Shown: piece after piece, positions 18,489 through 25,596 of the stretch
Position numbering within the stretch: the first letter of the stretch is position 1
Layout: every line of letters begins with the position of its first letter
DNA from: Rhodopseudomonas palustris
Lineage (GTDB): Bacteria > Pseudomonadota > Alphaproteobacteria > Rhizobiales > Xanthobacteraceae
Direction: 5' to 3'
DNA: 64,000 bases
NCBI RefSeq assembly: GCF_003226555.1
Contig: NZ_QKQS01000001.1
Span: forward strand, 62,001-126,000
Notes under the pieces: model-generated
The model's database searches: none
What the model was told of the DNA's origin: nothing
Seen by the model: the letters and a program-made list of their open reading frames with translations, nothing else
Made by a program: the position numbers and the translations under genes

Positions 18489-19508
18489 ATGAGCGAGACC
18501 GCGGCCGATCCCCGCATCCTCGAGCAAACGCTGGCGGATTTGCGCGCGGCGACGACGGATATCTGCGACGTCACCCCGCTCGGCCCGCCGGCCGATTTTC
18601 ACATCACATCGACGACCAGGCTGGCCGGCGGCTGGCTGCTGATCGACACCGCTTCGCCACCGCTGCAATACGACCGCTCCGCGGCGCACGTCGCGCGTGG
18701 CGGCCTCGATCACTATCAGTTCACGCTGTGCCTGCAGGGGCAGATGCGGTTCGCCTCCGGCCGCCGCGAGATCACGCTGCAGCCCGGCGACATCTGCCTG
18801 ATCGACATGGCGAAGCCGAACCGGACGGTGCTGATCGGCGATGGCGACCAACGCTCGCGGCTGGTCACGCTGATCGTGCCACGTCTCCTGCTGGTGCCGC
18901 GGCTGGCGCATCCGGACTCGGTGACCGCAACGCTGCTACCGGCGGCCGATCGCAGAGCCCGCCTGCTCGCCGATCAGTTCGCGGTGCTGTTGCAGCAATC
19001 CGACAGCGCCAACGCGGCCGCCGACAGCAAGACCGCGGTCGAATTCATGTGCGATGTGATGGCGGAGGTCGCCGGGCGTTCGACCGACGCCCGCGGCGCG
19101 GTCGGACGCGCGGAGCGAGAATTGCTGCTGGCGGCGATCAAGCACCACATCGACACCCATCTCGACACCGGCGCGCTCAGCGTCGACGGCCTGGTCCGTC
19201 GCTTTCAGGTGTCGCGCGCGAGCCTGTACAGGCTGTTCGGTCCCGACGGCGGGCTTGCGCGCTACGTCCAGGATCAAAGGCTCAATCGCGCCCTGCGCCT
19301 GCTGATTACGCCGGGCGCGCGGGGCCAGCGTCTGATCGACCTCGCGGTCGATCTGCAGTTCAGTGGCGACTCCACCTTCGTGCGCGCCTTCCGCCGGCAG
19401 TTCGGAATGACGCCGGGCGAGATCAGGGAGTTGTCCGAAGCCTGGCTGCGCGAGACCGGCGGCGTGCGGGGACCGGACGATCTGCTCCACCGGCTGGTCC
19501 AACGCTGA
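18489..19508 (+). CDS. AraC-family transcriptional regulator
   Basis: 339 residues. An N-terminal AraC-binding-like domain (cupin-type FASGRREITLQPGDICLIDMAKP near 85-110) precedes a double helix-turn-helix at about 215-325 (LVRRFQVSRASLYRLFG; F-GDSTFVRAFRRQFGMTPGEIREL). Members usually activate neighbouring catabolic or stress genes. Its 3' end is 76 bp from the split tRNA, so its natural downstream neighbourhood has been changed by the prophage. Confidence 0.92.
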   Translation: MSETAADPRILEQTLADLRAATTDICDVTPLGPPADFHITSTTRLAGGWLLIDTASPPLQYDRSAAHVARGGLDHYQFTLCLQGQMRFASGRREITLQPGDICLIDMAKPNRTVLIGDGDQRSRLVTLIVPRLLLVPRLAHPDSVTATLLPAADRRARLLADQFAVLLQQSDSANAAADSKTAVEFMCDVMAEVAGRSTDARGAVGRAERELLLAAIKHHIDTHLDTGALSVDGLVRRFQVSRASLYRLFGPDGGLARYVQDQRLNRALRLLITPGARGQRLIDLAVDLQFSGDSTFVRAFRRQFGMTPGEIRELSEAWLRETGGVRGPDDLLHRLVQR

Positions 19509-19584
19509 CCAGAACGTCGCTGCGATCGCTCACCGCCATCGCGGCACGATCGACCTTCCGAACCATTCGCCTCATCAAAGACCC

Positions 19585-19641
19585 TGGTGCGGGCGGCCGG
19601 GGTCGAACCGGCACAGCTCTTTCGAGCCGAGGGATTTTAAG
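19585..19641 (-). pseudogene. 3' half of the host tRNA-Leu(UAA), left by phage integration
   Basis: On the minus strand this reads from the anticodon loop through the variable arm, T arm (GCCGG-TTCGACC-CCGGC) and acceptor CGCCCGC to an encoded ACCA. Joined to the 5' half at 61941-61983 it gives a complete class II tRNA-Leu with perfect acceptor, anticodon and T stems. Alone it cannot make a tRNA. Confidence 0.9.
19631..19641. other. Left attachment-site core (attL)
   Basis: GGGATTTTAAG, identical to 61941-61951. It corresponds to the anticodon loop and adjacent stem of tRNA-Leu(UAA). To its left lies the host tRNA 3' half, to its right phage sequence. Confidence 0.9.
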
Positions 19642-19650
19642 ACCCGTGGA

Positions 19651-19659
19651 TTTGTCACC
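19651..19659 (+). repeat. Putative integrase arm site (TTTGTCACC), core-proximal
   Basis: Same 9-mer as the three copies at 19781-19813, on the other side of the phage tRNA and 9 bp from the attL core. Confidence 0.55.
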
Positions 19660-19665
19660 AGACCG

Positions 19666-19753
19666 TGGTGCGGGCGGCGGGACTTGAACCCGCAAAGCAT
19701 TGAAAGCCGACGGATTTTAAGTCCGTTGCGTTTACCAATTTCGCCACGCCCGC
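19666..19753 (-). tRNA. tRNA-Leu(UAA) carried by the phage, with encoded CCA
   Basis: 88 nt with a 7-bp acceptor stem GCGGGCG/CGCCCGC, anticodon stem-loop ACGGA-CTTAAAA-TCCGT (anticodon UAA), a long variable arm typical of class II tRNA-Leu, T stem GCGGG/CCCGC and encoded CCA. It lies inside the prophage, 24 bp from the attL core. Its anticodon matches the host tRNA that integration destroys, but its variable and T arms differ from the reconstructed host gene. It is therefore an independent replacement gene rather than a copy made by integration. Confidence 0.95.
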
Positions 19754-19780
19754 ATCATCGCAGCGAAGTTGTAGGTGCCA

Positions 19781-19813
19781 TTTGTCACCGGGTTTGTCAC
19801 CCGATTTGTCACC
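19781..19813 (+). repeat. Three tandem TTTGTCACC repeats, putative integrase arm sites
   Basis: Exact 9-mers start at 19781, 19793 and 19805, a 12-bp period, between the phage tRNA-Leu and the end of int. Related 8-mers occur on the right arm (61796-61803, 61824-61831). This layout is typical of arm-type sites bound by a tyrosine integrase N-terminal domain. Confidence 0.65.
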
Positions 19814-19816
19814 CAC

Positions 19817-20863
19817 TCAGGAGGACGAAACAAGGGACAGATGCGTCCCATTCCCGTAGCGCTCCAGAGAGTTGAGAGCATCCCGAAGGTGCTTCGGATC
19901 GAGGTGGCCGTAGACCTTCTCGATCATGGCCGGGCTGTTGTCCATCAGCTTGCCGATGTGGCCGTAGCCCTCGCCGGCCTGCACGAGGCGTGACGCGAAG
20001 GTGTGCCGGCAGGTGTACCACACCGTGCGGTTCGGGCCGACGCCGTCGAGGCGAGGGATGCACGCGACGACGCGGTCCCACAGCTCCGACATCGCCTTGG
20101 CGTGGAGCCCGGTCCAGGGGCCGGACAGGCCGCGCGGTTGCCGTGCGAGGATCAGCGCCGCCCGCTTGGTCAGCGGCACGTCGCGCAGCTTCCCGCTCTT
20201 GCCGACGATGTCGACCACCCGATCGGCGCGGCAGCGGTCCCACGTCAGCGGGACCGCCTCGGACCACGGACGGAGGCCGGTGTCGTTCAGGAACATGAAG
20301 AAGTCGCGCTCCCGCTCCCGGCCCCAGCGGTGCAGCAGCTCGACCACCTCGGCCTCGTCCTCTGGAGTGAAGTACCGCTTTCGGGCGCGGTCCTCCTTCG
20401 GCTTGAACCAGGGCAGCTTGACGCTCTTCACGTCGCTGAACTTCGCCAGGATCGAAATGGCGGAGATGTATTTGTTGACGGTGATCGGCGAGCAGCCGCG
20501 CTCCTCCAGCAGGTAGCGGATGAAGTCCCTGATCTTGTCCTGCTTGAAGGCGTCAGTCGGCGAAGTCTTCGGGCCGACCCAGTCAACGAAGATGCCGGCG
20601 TTCATGACGGACTTCTGGCCGCCGCGCCGGAGTTGGTTCCAGTGGAGGGTTGTCGCAGACCGCAGGACGTTCTGCATCGTGCCGGTGTCAACACCGCCGA
20701 CCCTCGTCGGCTGCTCGGGCATGGGCTTGCCCAGCTTCAGGGCCGCGCGGGCTTGCAACTCCCACGCCTCGCCCTCCTCCTTGGTGTCGTGCATCTTGGT
20801 GTGGCGCTTGCCGTCCACCATGAACTTGGTGATGAACTTGTTGCCCTTGGCGTACGTGGCCAT
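19817..20863 (-). CDS. int: Tyrosine integrase
   Basis: 348 residues. The N-terminal region would bind arm sites, a SAM-like core-binding domain spans about 70-150 (AFKQDKIRDFIRYLLEERGCSPITVNKYISAIS), and the catalytic domain runs from 165. Visible catalytic residues are Arg198 (DTGLRPW), a Lys in GKSGKLR, Arg286 (TCRHTFASRL) and Tyr318 (EKVYGHL). The first His of the HxxR box is Tyr and the usual H/W position reads DNS, as in some alphaproteobacterial YGHL integrases. SD AGAGG precedes the ATG. It starts 10 bp after the MarR gene, so the two form one unit. It should integrate and, with a directionality factor, excise the phage at tRNA-Leu. Confidence 0.95.
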   Translation of the reverse strand: MATYAKGNKFITKFMVDGKRHTKMHDTKEEGEAWELQARAALKLGKPMPEQPTRVGGVDTGTMQNVLRSATTLHWNQLRRGGQKSVMNAGIFVDWVGPKTSPTDAFKQDKIRDFIRYLLEERGCSPITVNKYISAISILAKFSDVKSVKLPWFKPKEDRARKRYFTPEDEAEVVELLHRWGRERERDFFMFLNDTGLRPWSEAVPLTWDRCRADRVVDIVGKSGKLRDVPLTKRAALILARQPRGLSGPWTGLHAKAMSELWDRVVACIPRLDGVGPNRTVWYTCRHTFASRLVQAGEGYGHIGKLMDNSPAMIEKVYGHLDPKHLRDALNSLERYGNGTHLSLVSSS

Positions 20864-20873
20864 GGCGAGCCTC

Positions 20874-21254
20874 TCATGTGGAAGGGTCGGTCATCAGCTT
20901 TCGGATGCTGGCGTATAGGCGCCTACCGTTGCCAACGAGCCGTTGACCCTTCGACCGGAAGTCGCCGGGCACTGGCTCGATGGACACAACGTTGAGGCCG
21001 GGGCGGCCTTGGTGACCGCGCTCCGACATTAAGGCGCAGATGCGCGAAATCGTACCGTCCTTGACCTGCACCGCCTCGGCCAGCTCGCGCTGGGTTATGC
21101 CGGGCTTATGGCCGATGTGAAGCAGGACCAACATCTGGTTCGCCGTGATGTCCGGGTTGATCTTCCGGAACTCGTCGATCAACAGCGCCAGCCTCTCGAC
21201 CCACGGGCCGTCTTCGATGTTGGTATCTGCTTTCGTTGCGATGGTCTTCTTCAC
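20874..21254 (-). CDS. Phage MarR-type regulator, candidate lysogeny switch
   Basis: 126 residues starting at GTG with a perfect GGAGG five bases upstream. The wHTH spans roughly 35-110 (ITANQMLVLLHIGHKPGITQRELAEAVQVKDGTISRICALMSERG). It is immediately upstream of int on the same strand. No lambda-CI-like repressor is visible in the prophage, so this is the best candidate for control of integration or lysogeny. That role is inferred from position only. Confidence 0.85.
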   Translation of the reverse strand: MKKTIATKADTNIEDGPWVERLALLIDEFRKINPDITANQMLVLLHIGHKPGITQRELAEAVQVKDGTISRICALMSERGHQGRPGLNVVSIEPVPGDFRSKGQRLVGNGRRLYASIRKLMTDPST

Positions 21255-21313
21255 GGTAACCTCCGTTTTTGCAGAACGGCAATTTAACGCGTCATACGCC
21301 GACTCGCAACAGC

Positions 21314-21628
21314 CTACGGATTAGAGGGGTAGTGCTGTTGTAGGAGTGCCAACGGGAATGCTTTCACATGGGTGAAGCCCACCCGCTGGAGCGCAGCCGG
21401 TGCAGAGCACGACTTCCACAGGATGCTGCGTTGTTCAGCCTTCATAACGATCTCCTTTTCGTCTTCGAACAGCGTTCCGATGGGGTTCTCCAACAGGTCC
21501 AGGGCCGCCGCTTCCTCAGTGGCCCACCATCCCGCAACCGTTTGATAACCTTCGGGAACATCGGGAGACACCAGCTCGTCCGGTGTGATCTCGGCCACGA
21601 GCTGCTGCATCTCGAAGAAGCCGTCCAT
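21314..21628 (-). CDS. Hypothetical phage protein
   Basis: 104 residues, acidic at the N-terminus (VAEITPDELVSPDVPEG) with an aromatic GWW turn. SD AAAGGAG precedes the ATG. It lies 59 bp upstream of the MarR gene in the lysogeny module. No family recognised. Confidence 0.65.
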   Translation of the reverse strand: MDGFFEMQQLVAEITPDELVSPDVPEGYQTVAGWWATEEAAALDLLENPIGTLFEDEKEIVMKAEQRSILWKSCSAPAALQRVGFTHVKAFPLALLQQHYPSNP

Positions 21629-21769
21629 TTAAGGTCTCCTTTCTCACTCTTGGGACGCGGAACATAACGAGAACTTCCCCCGAAGTCTACGATTAAATTC
21701 CTGCATCCGGTACGCATGTGGATACCCACCCATCCGGGCGGAGCTATGTACGATCAACCTGTAGTGTTG

Positions 21770-21955
21770 CTATGCAACGAAGGTAGGAGCGTTCTGATTT
21801 CGCCTACACATCGCAACCTTCCGCCGCAAAAGTACACGGGCGGCGCCGTCTTCCAGCGACCCGTCAGGCGCCCGCTCGATGATCGACCGCAGCTCCCAGG
21901 CCGGGGCGTCACCGAGGATGGCCAGCGCCTGTTCGTAGGTCATTCGCACAACCAC
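21770..21955 (-). CDS. Small hypothetical phage protein
   Basis: 61 residues (MVVRMTYEQALAILGDAPAWEL...), mostly helical and basic at the C-terminus. Its start overlaps the stop of the gene at 21940-22125 by 16 bp, suggesting translational coupling. No family recognised. Confidence 0.55.
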   Translation of the reverse strand: MVVRMTYEQALAILGDAPAWELRSIIERAPDGSLEDGAARVLLRRKVAMCRRNQNAPTFVA

Positions 21956-22125
21956 CCCACCCTCCCCTCGCAGGACCAGAGGGATACGCGGTAGCCGATC
22001 TCGGCGGAGCGATCAGGGTTACGGTTCATGCGCCGTTCCACGCGATAGCGCAGCGGACGGCCCTTGATTGCAGTGCGGCCGGCTTCATGGGCCGACCGTT
22101 TGGAGATGAATACGCTTACTTGCAT
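21940..22125 (-). CDS. Small hypothetical phage protein
   Basis: 61 residues, basic (HEAGRTAIKGRPLRYRVERRMNR). There is no strong SD. One copy of the repeated ~20-bp motif (22127-22150) ends two bases before its ATG, as at the 24494 gene. Function unknown. Confidence 0.55.
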   Translation of the reverse strand: MQVSVFISKRSAHEAGRTAIKGRPLRYRVERRMNRNPDRSAEIGYRVSLWSCEGRVGWLCE

Positions 22126-22126
22126 T

Positions 22127-22150
22127 CGTAGTTAGTCCACGATTGGTACG
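22127..22150 (-). promoter_or_regulatory. Repeated regulatory motif, copy A
   Basis: Minus-strand reading ACCAATCGTGGACTAACTAC, the most divergent copy of the shared motif TGCTGATCATAG-N6-TAC. It directly abuts the start of the 22125 gene. Confidence 0.5.
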
Positions 22151-22153
22151 TTT

Positions 22154-23182
22154 TCAGGCAGCCTGAAGGGCGCGAAGGTCGCGGTTGCGCATCCTCGACG
22201 GTGCGGTCGACCGCCCCTCGCAGACCGGATCGGTGCAGACCAGTTGCCCGTCTTCGCGGGTCATCCAGTTGCCGGCGTGAAGGTCCAGGCCGGCACCCCG
22301 AAACTCCATCCGCAGCTCGACGGCGAACCGCAGCGAGCCAGCGAAGAGACGATCAGCGGCGACGCCGTCCTGATCATGGTTGGCGTGGATGTACGAGCGC
22401 AGGAAGCCCTGCGCCTTGACCGCGCGGTGGCGACGATCGCGCCGCTCGATGTCGTTGACCGTCTCGACGAGGCGCTCGACCACTGCCACATAGAACTCAC
22501 CATCGAGTCCCTGATTGAAGCGGCGGAACGAGTGGACGACGGGCGCGAAGGTGCCAGCATAACCGGCCTTGGTCGCCCACAGCACGTAGTCCAGCCAGTT
22601 GTCGGGCCTGCGGCTCACCTTCACAACGCGGTTGCTGCCGGGCTTGTACAGCACCGTCGAGTAGCAACCGGAACCGAGGTAGCAGTAGCCTCGCTTCTTC
22701 AACCGGGCGATGAAATGCTCGCCGTCGATCCAGCGGGATCGCACGCCAGCAGCCGGGCTGCGGGGATCACGTAGGGCCGGGCGTCCCACGACCCACGTCG
22801 GGGCTCGCATCATGTCCATGCGCTCCACACGCTCCAAGTCGGCCAGAGCGGCCAGCTTGAACTCTTGAAACAGATTGCGGGACCGGCGAGGCGGTGTCTC
22901 GGACCTGATGAACGGACGCGCGACCATCGCACCCTCGAACCGAACCACAACGTGTTCAGCGTCGATCTTCGGCGGCTTGCTGCGGAACGGGTTGAAGGCC
23001 CGCGCAGGGCGATTGAGCGGCACCAGAAGGCGCGGCCCGCCCCGTCGCAAGCCTCCCGCGTCGATGTAGCGCTCGGCCTCCCGCTTCACCCGTAGTTCTT
23101 CGGCATCGGTCAGCGCCTTACCTTGCCGCGCGTCATAACGCAGCGCCCGGATGTTGGTGTTGTAGACCATTCGCACGGCCAT
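22154..23182 (-). CDS. Protein kinase-like protein (T7 gp0.7-like)
   Basis: 342 residues from the ATG preceded by AGAGGG. Residues 169-178 form a glycine-rich loop (LGSGCYSTVL), Lys188 sits in VVKV, and the catalytic/Mg-binding region is LDLHAGNWM (299-307) followed by TDP (317-319). T7 gp0.7 is a Ser/Thr kinase that phosphorylates host RNA polymerase and helps host shutoff. In virion order this gene likewise lies upstream of the phage RNA polymerase. Sequence similarity to T7 itself cannot be measured here; the kinase call rests on the spaced motifs. Confidence 0.72.
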   Translation of the reverse strand: MAVRMVYNTNIRALRYDARQGKALTDAEELRVKREAERYIDAGGLRRGGPRLLVPLNRPARAFNPFRSKPPKIDAEHVVVRFEGAMVARPFIRSETPPRRSRNLFQEFKLAALADLERVERMDMMRAPTWVVGRPALRDPRSPAAGVRSRWIDGEHFIARLKKRGYCYLGSGCYSTVLYKPGSNRVVKVSRRPDNWLDYVLWATKAGYAGTFAPVVHSFRRFNQGLDGEFYVAVVERLVETVNDIERRDRRHRAVKAQGFLRSYIHANHDQDGVAADRLFAGSLRFAVELRMEFRGAGLDLHAGNWMTREDGQLVCTDPVCEGRSTAPSRMRNRDLRALQAA

Positions 23183-23250
23183 TCGTGCTATTCCCTCTTG
23201 CTGTGAACTCACTGGAGGGGCTGACAACACGGCCAGCCCCTCGGATCAGT

Positions 23251-23466
23251 TCACGCCTTGCGGATGCGCTCGGCATCCTCTGGGCAGATAGTTAGTCGGT
23301 AGCTTTCAAGCGGCTTGTCGCGCTTGTCCCAAACGACGAACTCGACGACCAACCCGCCGTTGCCGGCACGGTGAACTATCAAGTCGTCGACCGTTGCTAA
23401 GTGCGTGATTGTCTCGCGACCCTGCAGCTTGACGCGCTCGACCTTGCTGTTCGGGTCGTCGATCAT
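23251..23466 (-). CDS. Small hypothetical phage protein
   Basis: 71 residues with alternating hydrophobic strands (HLATVDDLIVHRAGNGGLVVEFVVWD). Its ATG overlaps the stop of the upstream gene (ATGA), and GAGGG lies upstream, so the two are translationally coupled. Function unknown. Confidence 0.65.
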   Translation of the reverse strand: MIDDPNSKVERVKLQGRETITHLATVDDLIVHRAGNGGLVVEFVVWDKRDKPLESYRLTICPEDAERIRKA

Positions 23467-23651
23467 CCCCGCCACCCTCGCAGCAAGGCGTGGATGCGCT
23501 CGCCTTCCCGCTTGGAAATGCGGCGTCCGGCGCGGTTGGATTGCGCAATCGCGGCGTCTACCGCAGTGGCTGAATAGGCGTGGCCGCCCTCAATACGGGC
23601 GATCTCGCGACGCTTGCGCTCAATGTGCGCGTGGTCGACACGGTCCGACAT
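23463..23651 (-). CDS. Small hypothetical phage protein
   Basis: 62 residues, highly basic and helical (HIERKRREIARIEGGHAYSATAVDAAIAQSNRAGRRI). Good SD (GAGGG-TTACC-ATG). It could bind nucleic acid, but no fold was recognised. A copy of the repeated motif lies 60 bp upstream. Confidence 0.65.
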   Translation of the reverse strand: MSDRVDHAHIERKRREIARIEGGHAYSATAVDAAIAQSNRAGRRISKREGERIHALLRGWRG

Positions 23652-23710
23652 GGTAACCCTCAATGACTTGGCGAAAGTGCCTAACGCGAGCGGCAAACGC
23701 CGCCCGCAAT

Positions 23711-23736
23711 ACGTAGTTATTCTATGGTCAGCATTC
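23711..23736 (-). promoter_or_regulatory. Repeated regulatory motif, copy B
   Basis: Minus strand TGCTGACCATAG-AATAAC-TAC, upstream of the 23651 gene and just behind the start-proximal end of the module's next block. Confidence 0.55.
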
Positions 23737-23738
23737 GA

Positions 23739-24494
23739 TTAAGCAGCGCGAAGACGAGCGAAGGCATTCACCTTGCTGGCCGCGCCGTGCGCGATGATCG
23801 CGATGTTGACGCGTGCCTTAGCGGTCAACCCGCCGCACGCCTTGCAGGCATCGCAGGAAGTCTTAGCCCCCGCCTCTGCCGAAGCCGGACAGGTGATCTC
23901 GCGATCATGTAGCGCCTCACCGTCGAGACGGACGCGGAACGTGCGCCAGCCATCAGCGGACGCCTCGCGCTGATCCTCCGGAGTGTCGCAGCTTGCCATG
24001 CAGAAGGCTTTGAGTGCGGCGAAGCGCGGCGTCTTCCATTGGTGAGTGTAGCCCGTCTTGCCGGCGACGCCCGCCAGCACGCAAGCCCACACGTCCGCCG
24101 GGACCGCTGCAGGGTCACCGTAGGAACCGAGGCGAACCAGCCGGCCGGCGAAGGCGTCCGCAGCGTCGCACGGATCAATGACGGGATAGACGCCGCGCTG
24201 TGCGGTGCGCCAGACACTCAGCGGCGCTTGATGCGGCACCACGTAGCAACTACGCGCCACGTTGCGGCCATCCTCAACGCGGCCCCGGTGCGGACAGTCG
24301 CCGCAAATCGCAGCGTCCGCGCCCGTCTTGACCGCGTCGTGCGGCGCCATGTCATCGCGCAAAATCCAAGTCTGGATCAGTTCGCCGCCCGTCTTGCCGT
24401 TGCGAGAACCGCGATCAAGGCCGGTAGCAACCGCGATGATCGGCGACCCGTCCAACATCGAAGGGCCGCGATAGAAGATGAAACCATTCGACAT
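23739..24494 (-). CDS. Conserved phage protein with cysteine clusters
   Basis: 251 residues from MSNGFIFYRG. Conserved-looking blocks are YRGPSMLDGSPIIAVATGL, KTGGELIQTWILR and CGDCPHRG (with a nearby Cys), plus a C-terminal CDACKACGG cluster, suggesting bound metal. It resembles a family common in podophages of Rhizobiales (possibly DUF7227), whose function is unknown. Motif copy C ends two bases before the ATG. Confidence 0.8.
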   Translation of the reverse strand: MSNGFIFYRGPSMLDGSPIIAVATGLDRGSRNGKTGGELIQTWILRDDMAPHDAVKTGADAAICGDCPHRGRVEDGRNVARSCYVVPHQAPLSVWRTAQRGVYPVIDPCDAADAFAGRLVRLGSYGDPAAVPADVWACVLAGVAGKTGYTHQWKTPRFAALKAFCMASCDTPEDQREASADGWRTFRVRLDGEALHDREITCPASAEAGAKTSCDACKACGGLTAKARVNIAIIAHGAASKVNAFARLRAA

Positions 24495-24495
24495 G

Positions 24496-24521
24496 TGTAG
24501 TCTCACTATGATCAGCAGTCG
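24496..24521 (-). promoter_or_regulatory. Repeated regulatory motif, copy C
   Basis: Minus strand TGCTGATCATAG-TGAGAC-TAC, ending two bases from the ATG at 24494. It would overlap the ribosome-binding region of that gene. Confidence 0.6.
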
Positions 24522-24549
24522 TTTAGGGAAATGGACGCACGTCGCCCGG

Positions 24550-24675
24550 TCAGTCCTCGCGGACCATGAAGGCGATCCGCTCGCCGCTGATCACGCGCAC
24601 CACCGAAGTCCGCCAGCCGGTTTCGACAAGGTCGTTCCAGCGCTGCGAGTGGTAGATGCAGGTTGCCGTTCTCAT
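24550..24675 (-). CDS. Very small phage protein (41 aa)
   Basis: MRTATCIYHSQRWNDLVETG and a further 21 residues. SD AGAGGG is seven bases upstream. Motif copy D lies 13 bp upstream of the start. The size and position fit the small early host-takeover proteins of T7-like phages, but nothing specific can be said. Confidence 0.6.
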   Translation of the reverse strand: MRTATCIYHSQRWNDLVETGWRTSVVRVISGERIAFMVRED

Positions 24676-24687
24676 TGTACCCTCTTT

Positions 24688-24712
24688 GTAGTTAGTCTAT
24701 GATTGGCATTCG
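24688..24712 (-). promoter_or_regulatory. Repeated regulatory motif, copy D
   Basis: Minus strand TGCCAATCATAG-ACTAAC-TAC, 13 bp upstream of the 41-codon gene. Confidence 0.6.
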
Positions 24713-25065
24713 TTAGATCAAAAGAAAGCGCAGCTCTGGCGTCCGGCATCTGCCGCTTGCAAAGGGTCGTAACCCTGCGGCGTGCTAACAAGCCTGCGCG
24801 GTCGCACCGCTGCGCTCGGTTTTTGATCTATTCGATCCGCTGGAGACCACCATCGCGACCCAGCGCTTAATCCCTTTCGGGAAGGGGTCGGCTGATCCTG
24901 TCGCCAGCAAGGCGCGGCCACGATGGGCACTCAGGGAGCCGACCGGCGCTTAGGCAGCCCGTGCTAACCACGGGACCGGTACCAGTCGAGACGATTTGGT
25001 ATGGTGTCGGCCAGTCGTCCAAGGCCCAAGGGCAACGTGGTGTTACCCGGTGAATGGGAAGGGTT

Positions 25066-25089
25066 ATAGATCAACTATGATCCGCACGC
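25066..25089 (-). promoter_or_regulatory. Repeated motif copy E inside a sigma70-like promoter
   Basis: Minus strand TGCGGATCATAG-TTGATC-TATAAC. The motif fills the spacer between TTGCGT and TATAAC (17 bp), so a protein bound here would block host RNA polymerase. Confidence 0.55.
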
Positions 25090-25180
25090 AACCGAAAAAT
25101 TGAAGTTATTACCACTTTCGCATAAGCGGCTGATCAACTTGACGAAACAGACCGTTCGGAGGCGCTGATATCGGGCTATC

Positions 25181-25203
25181 GATTTACGCTATGGTCCGCA
25201 CGG
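25181..25203 (-). promoter_or_regulatory. Repeated regulatory motif, copy F
   Basis: Minus strand TGCGGACCATAG-CGTAAA-TCG, 115 bp upstream of copy E in the leftward reading direction. Confidence 0.5.
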
Positions 25204-25212
25204 GTTGCCTGA

Positions 25213-25596
25213 TCACCGTTCGCAGATAGGGACGCATTGCCCGGCGGCGCTTGGCTGGCATTGGAAGATCACGACCGAGCCGGCCGGCGTTGCCCGTGCG
25301 ATAGACGCGCCGCGTGGATCAATGGCGCAACGGCCGGCGACGCGTTCAGGCTTACCCGGATCGGCGGCGCTGGCGCTGCAATACAGGTCGGACGCGTTCG
25401 CTTCCCTATCGTGCCACACCATGACGGCCACGGTGCCAGCCTTGCATGGCCTATCGACGACGTTGACGGCCACGGCCGGCGCACCAGAAGCGCACCAGAG
25501 GGTGACCACGGCCAAGGCGCTTGCGGCGCACCGGAAGGGCGCGAGAGTGGCACGGGCGGGCGCGGAAAGGGCGTTGCGGTGGTGTTGAATGTGCAT
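25213..25596 (-). CDS. Putative secreted cysteine-rich protein
   Basis: 127 residues from the ATG. An N-terminal export signal (hydrophobic ALAVVTLW, then SGAPAVA, cleavage near residue 43) precedes a small domain with six Cys (51, 73, 90, 113, 121, 125), enough for three disulfides in the periplasm. The SD is weak. Overlapping plus-strand frames are open too, so the call rests on the signal peptide and even Cys count. It sits at the virion-left end of the phage and could be a lysogenic-conversion or exclusion gene; that is speculation. Confidence 0.5.
   Translation of the reverse strand: MHIQHHRNALSAPARATLAPFRCAASALAVVTLWCASGAPAVAVNVVDRPCKAGTVAVMVWHDREANASDLYCSASAADPGKPERVAGRCAIDPRGASIARATPAGSVVIFQCQPSAAGQCVPICER

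Larger units (their letters stand above)
24713..25212. other. Non-coding phage region with two motif copies
   Basis: No credible gene in 500 bp. It contains motif copies E (25066-25089) and F (25181-25203). On the minus strand around copy E a sigma70-like pair is visible: TTGCGT, 17 bp, TATAAC. This is probably the leftward control region of the lysogeny/early module. Confidence 0.5.

Noticed and set aside
19585-19648. An apparent extra, truncated tRNA-Leu next to the intact one
   Set aside because: It is not an independent relic: its missing 5' half is at 61941-61983, so it is the displaced 3' half of the split host gene.
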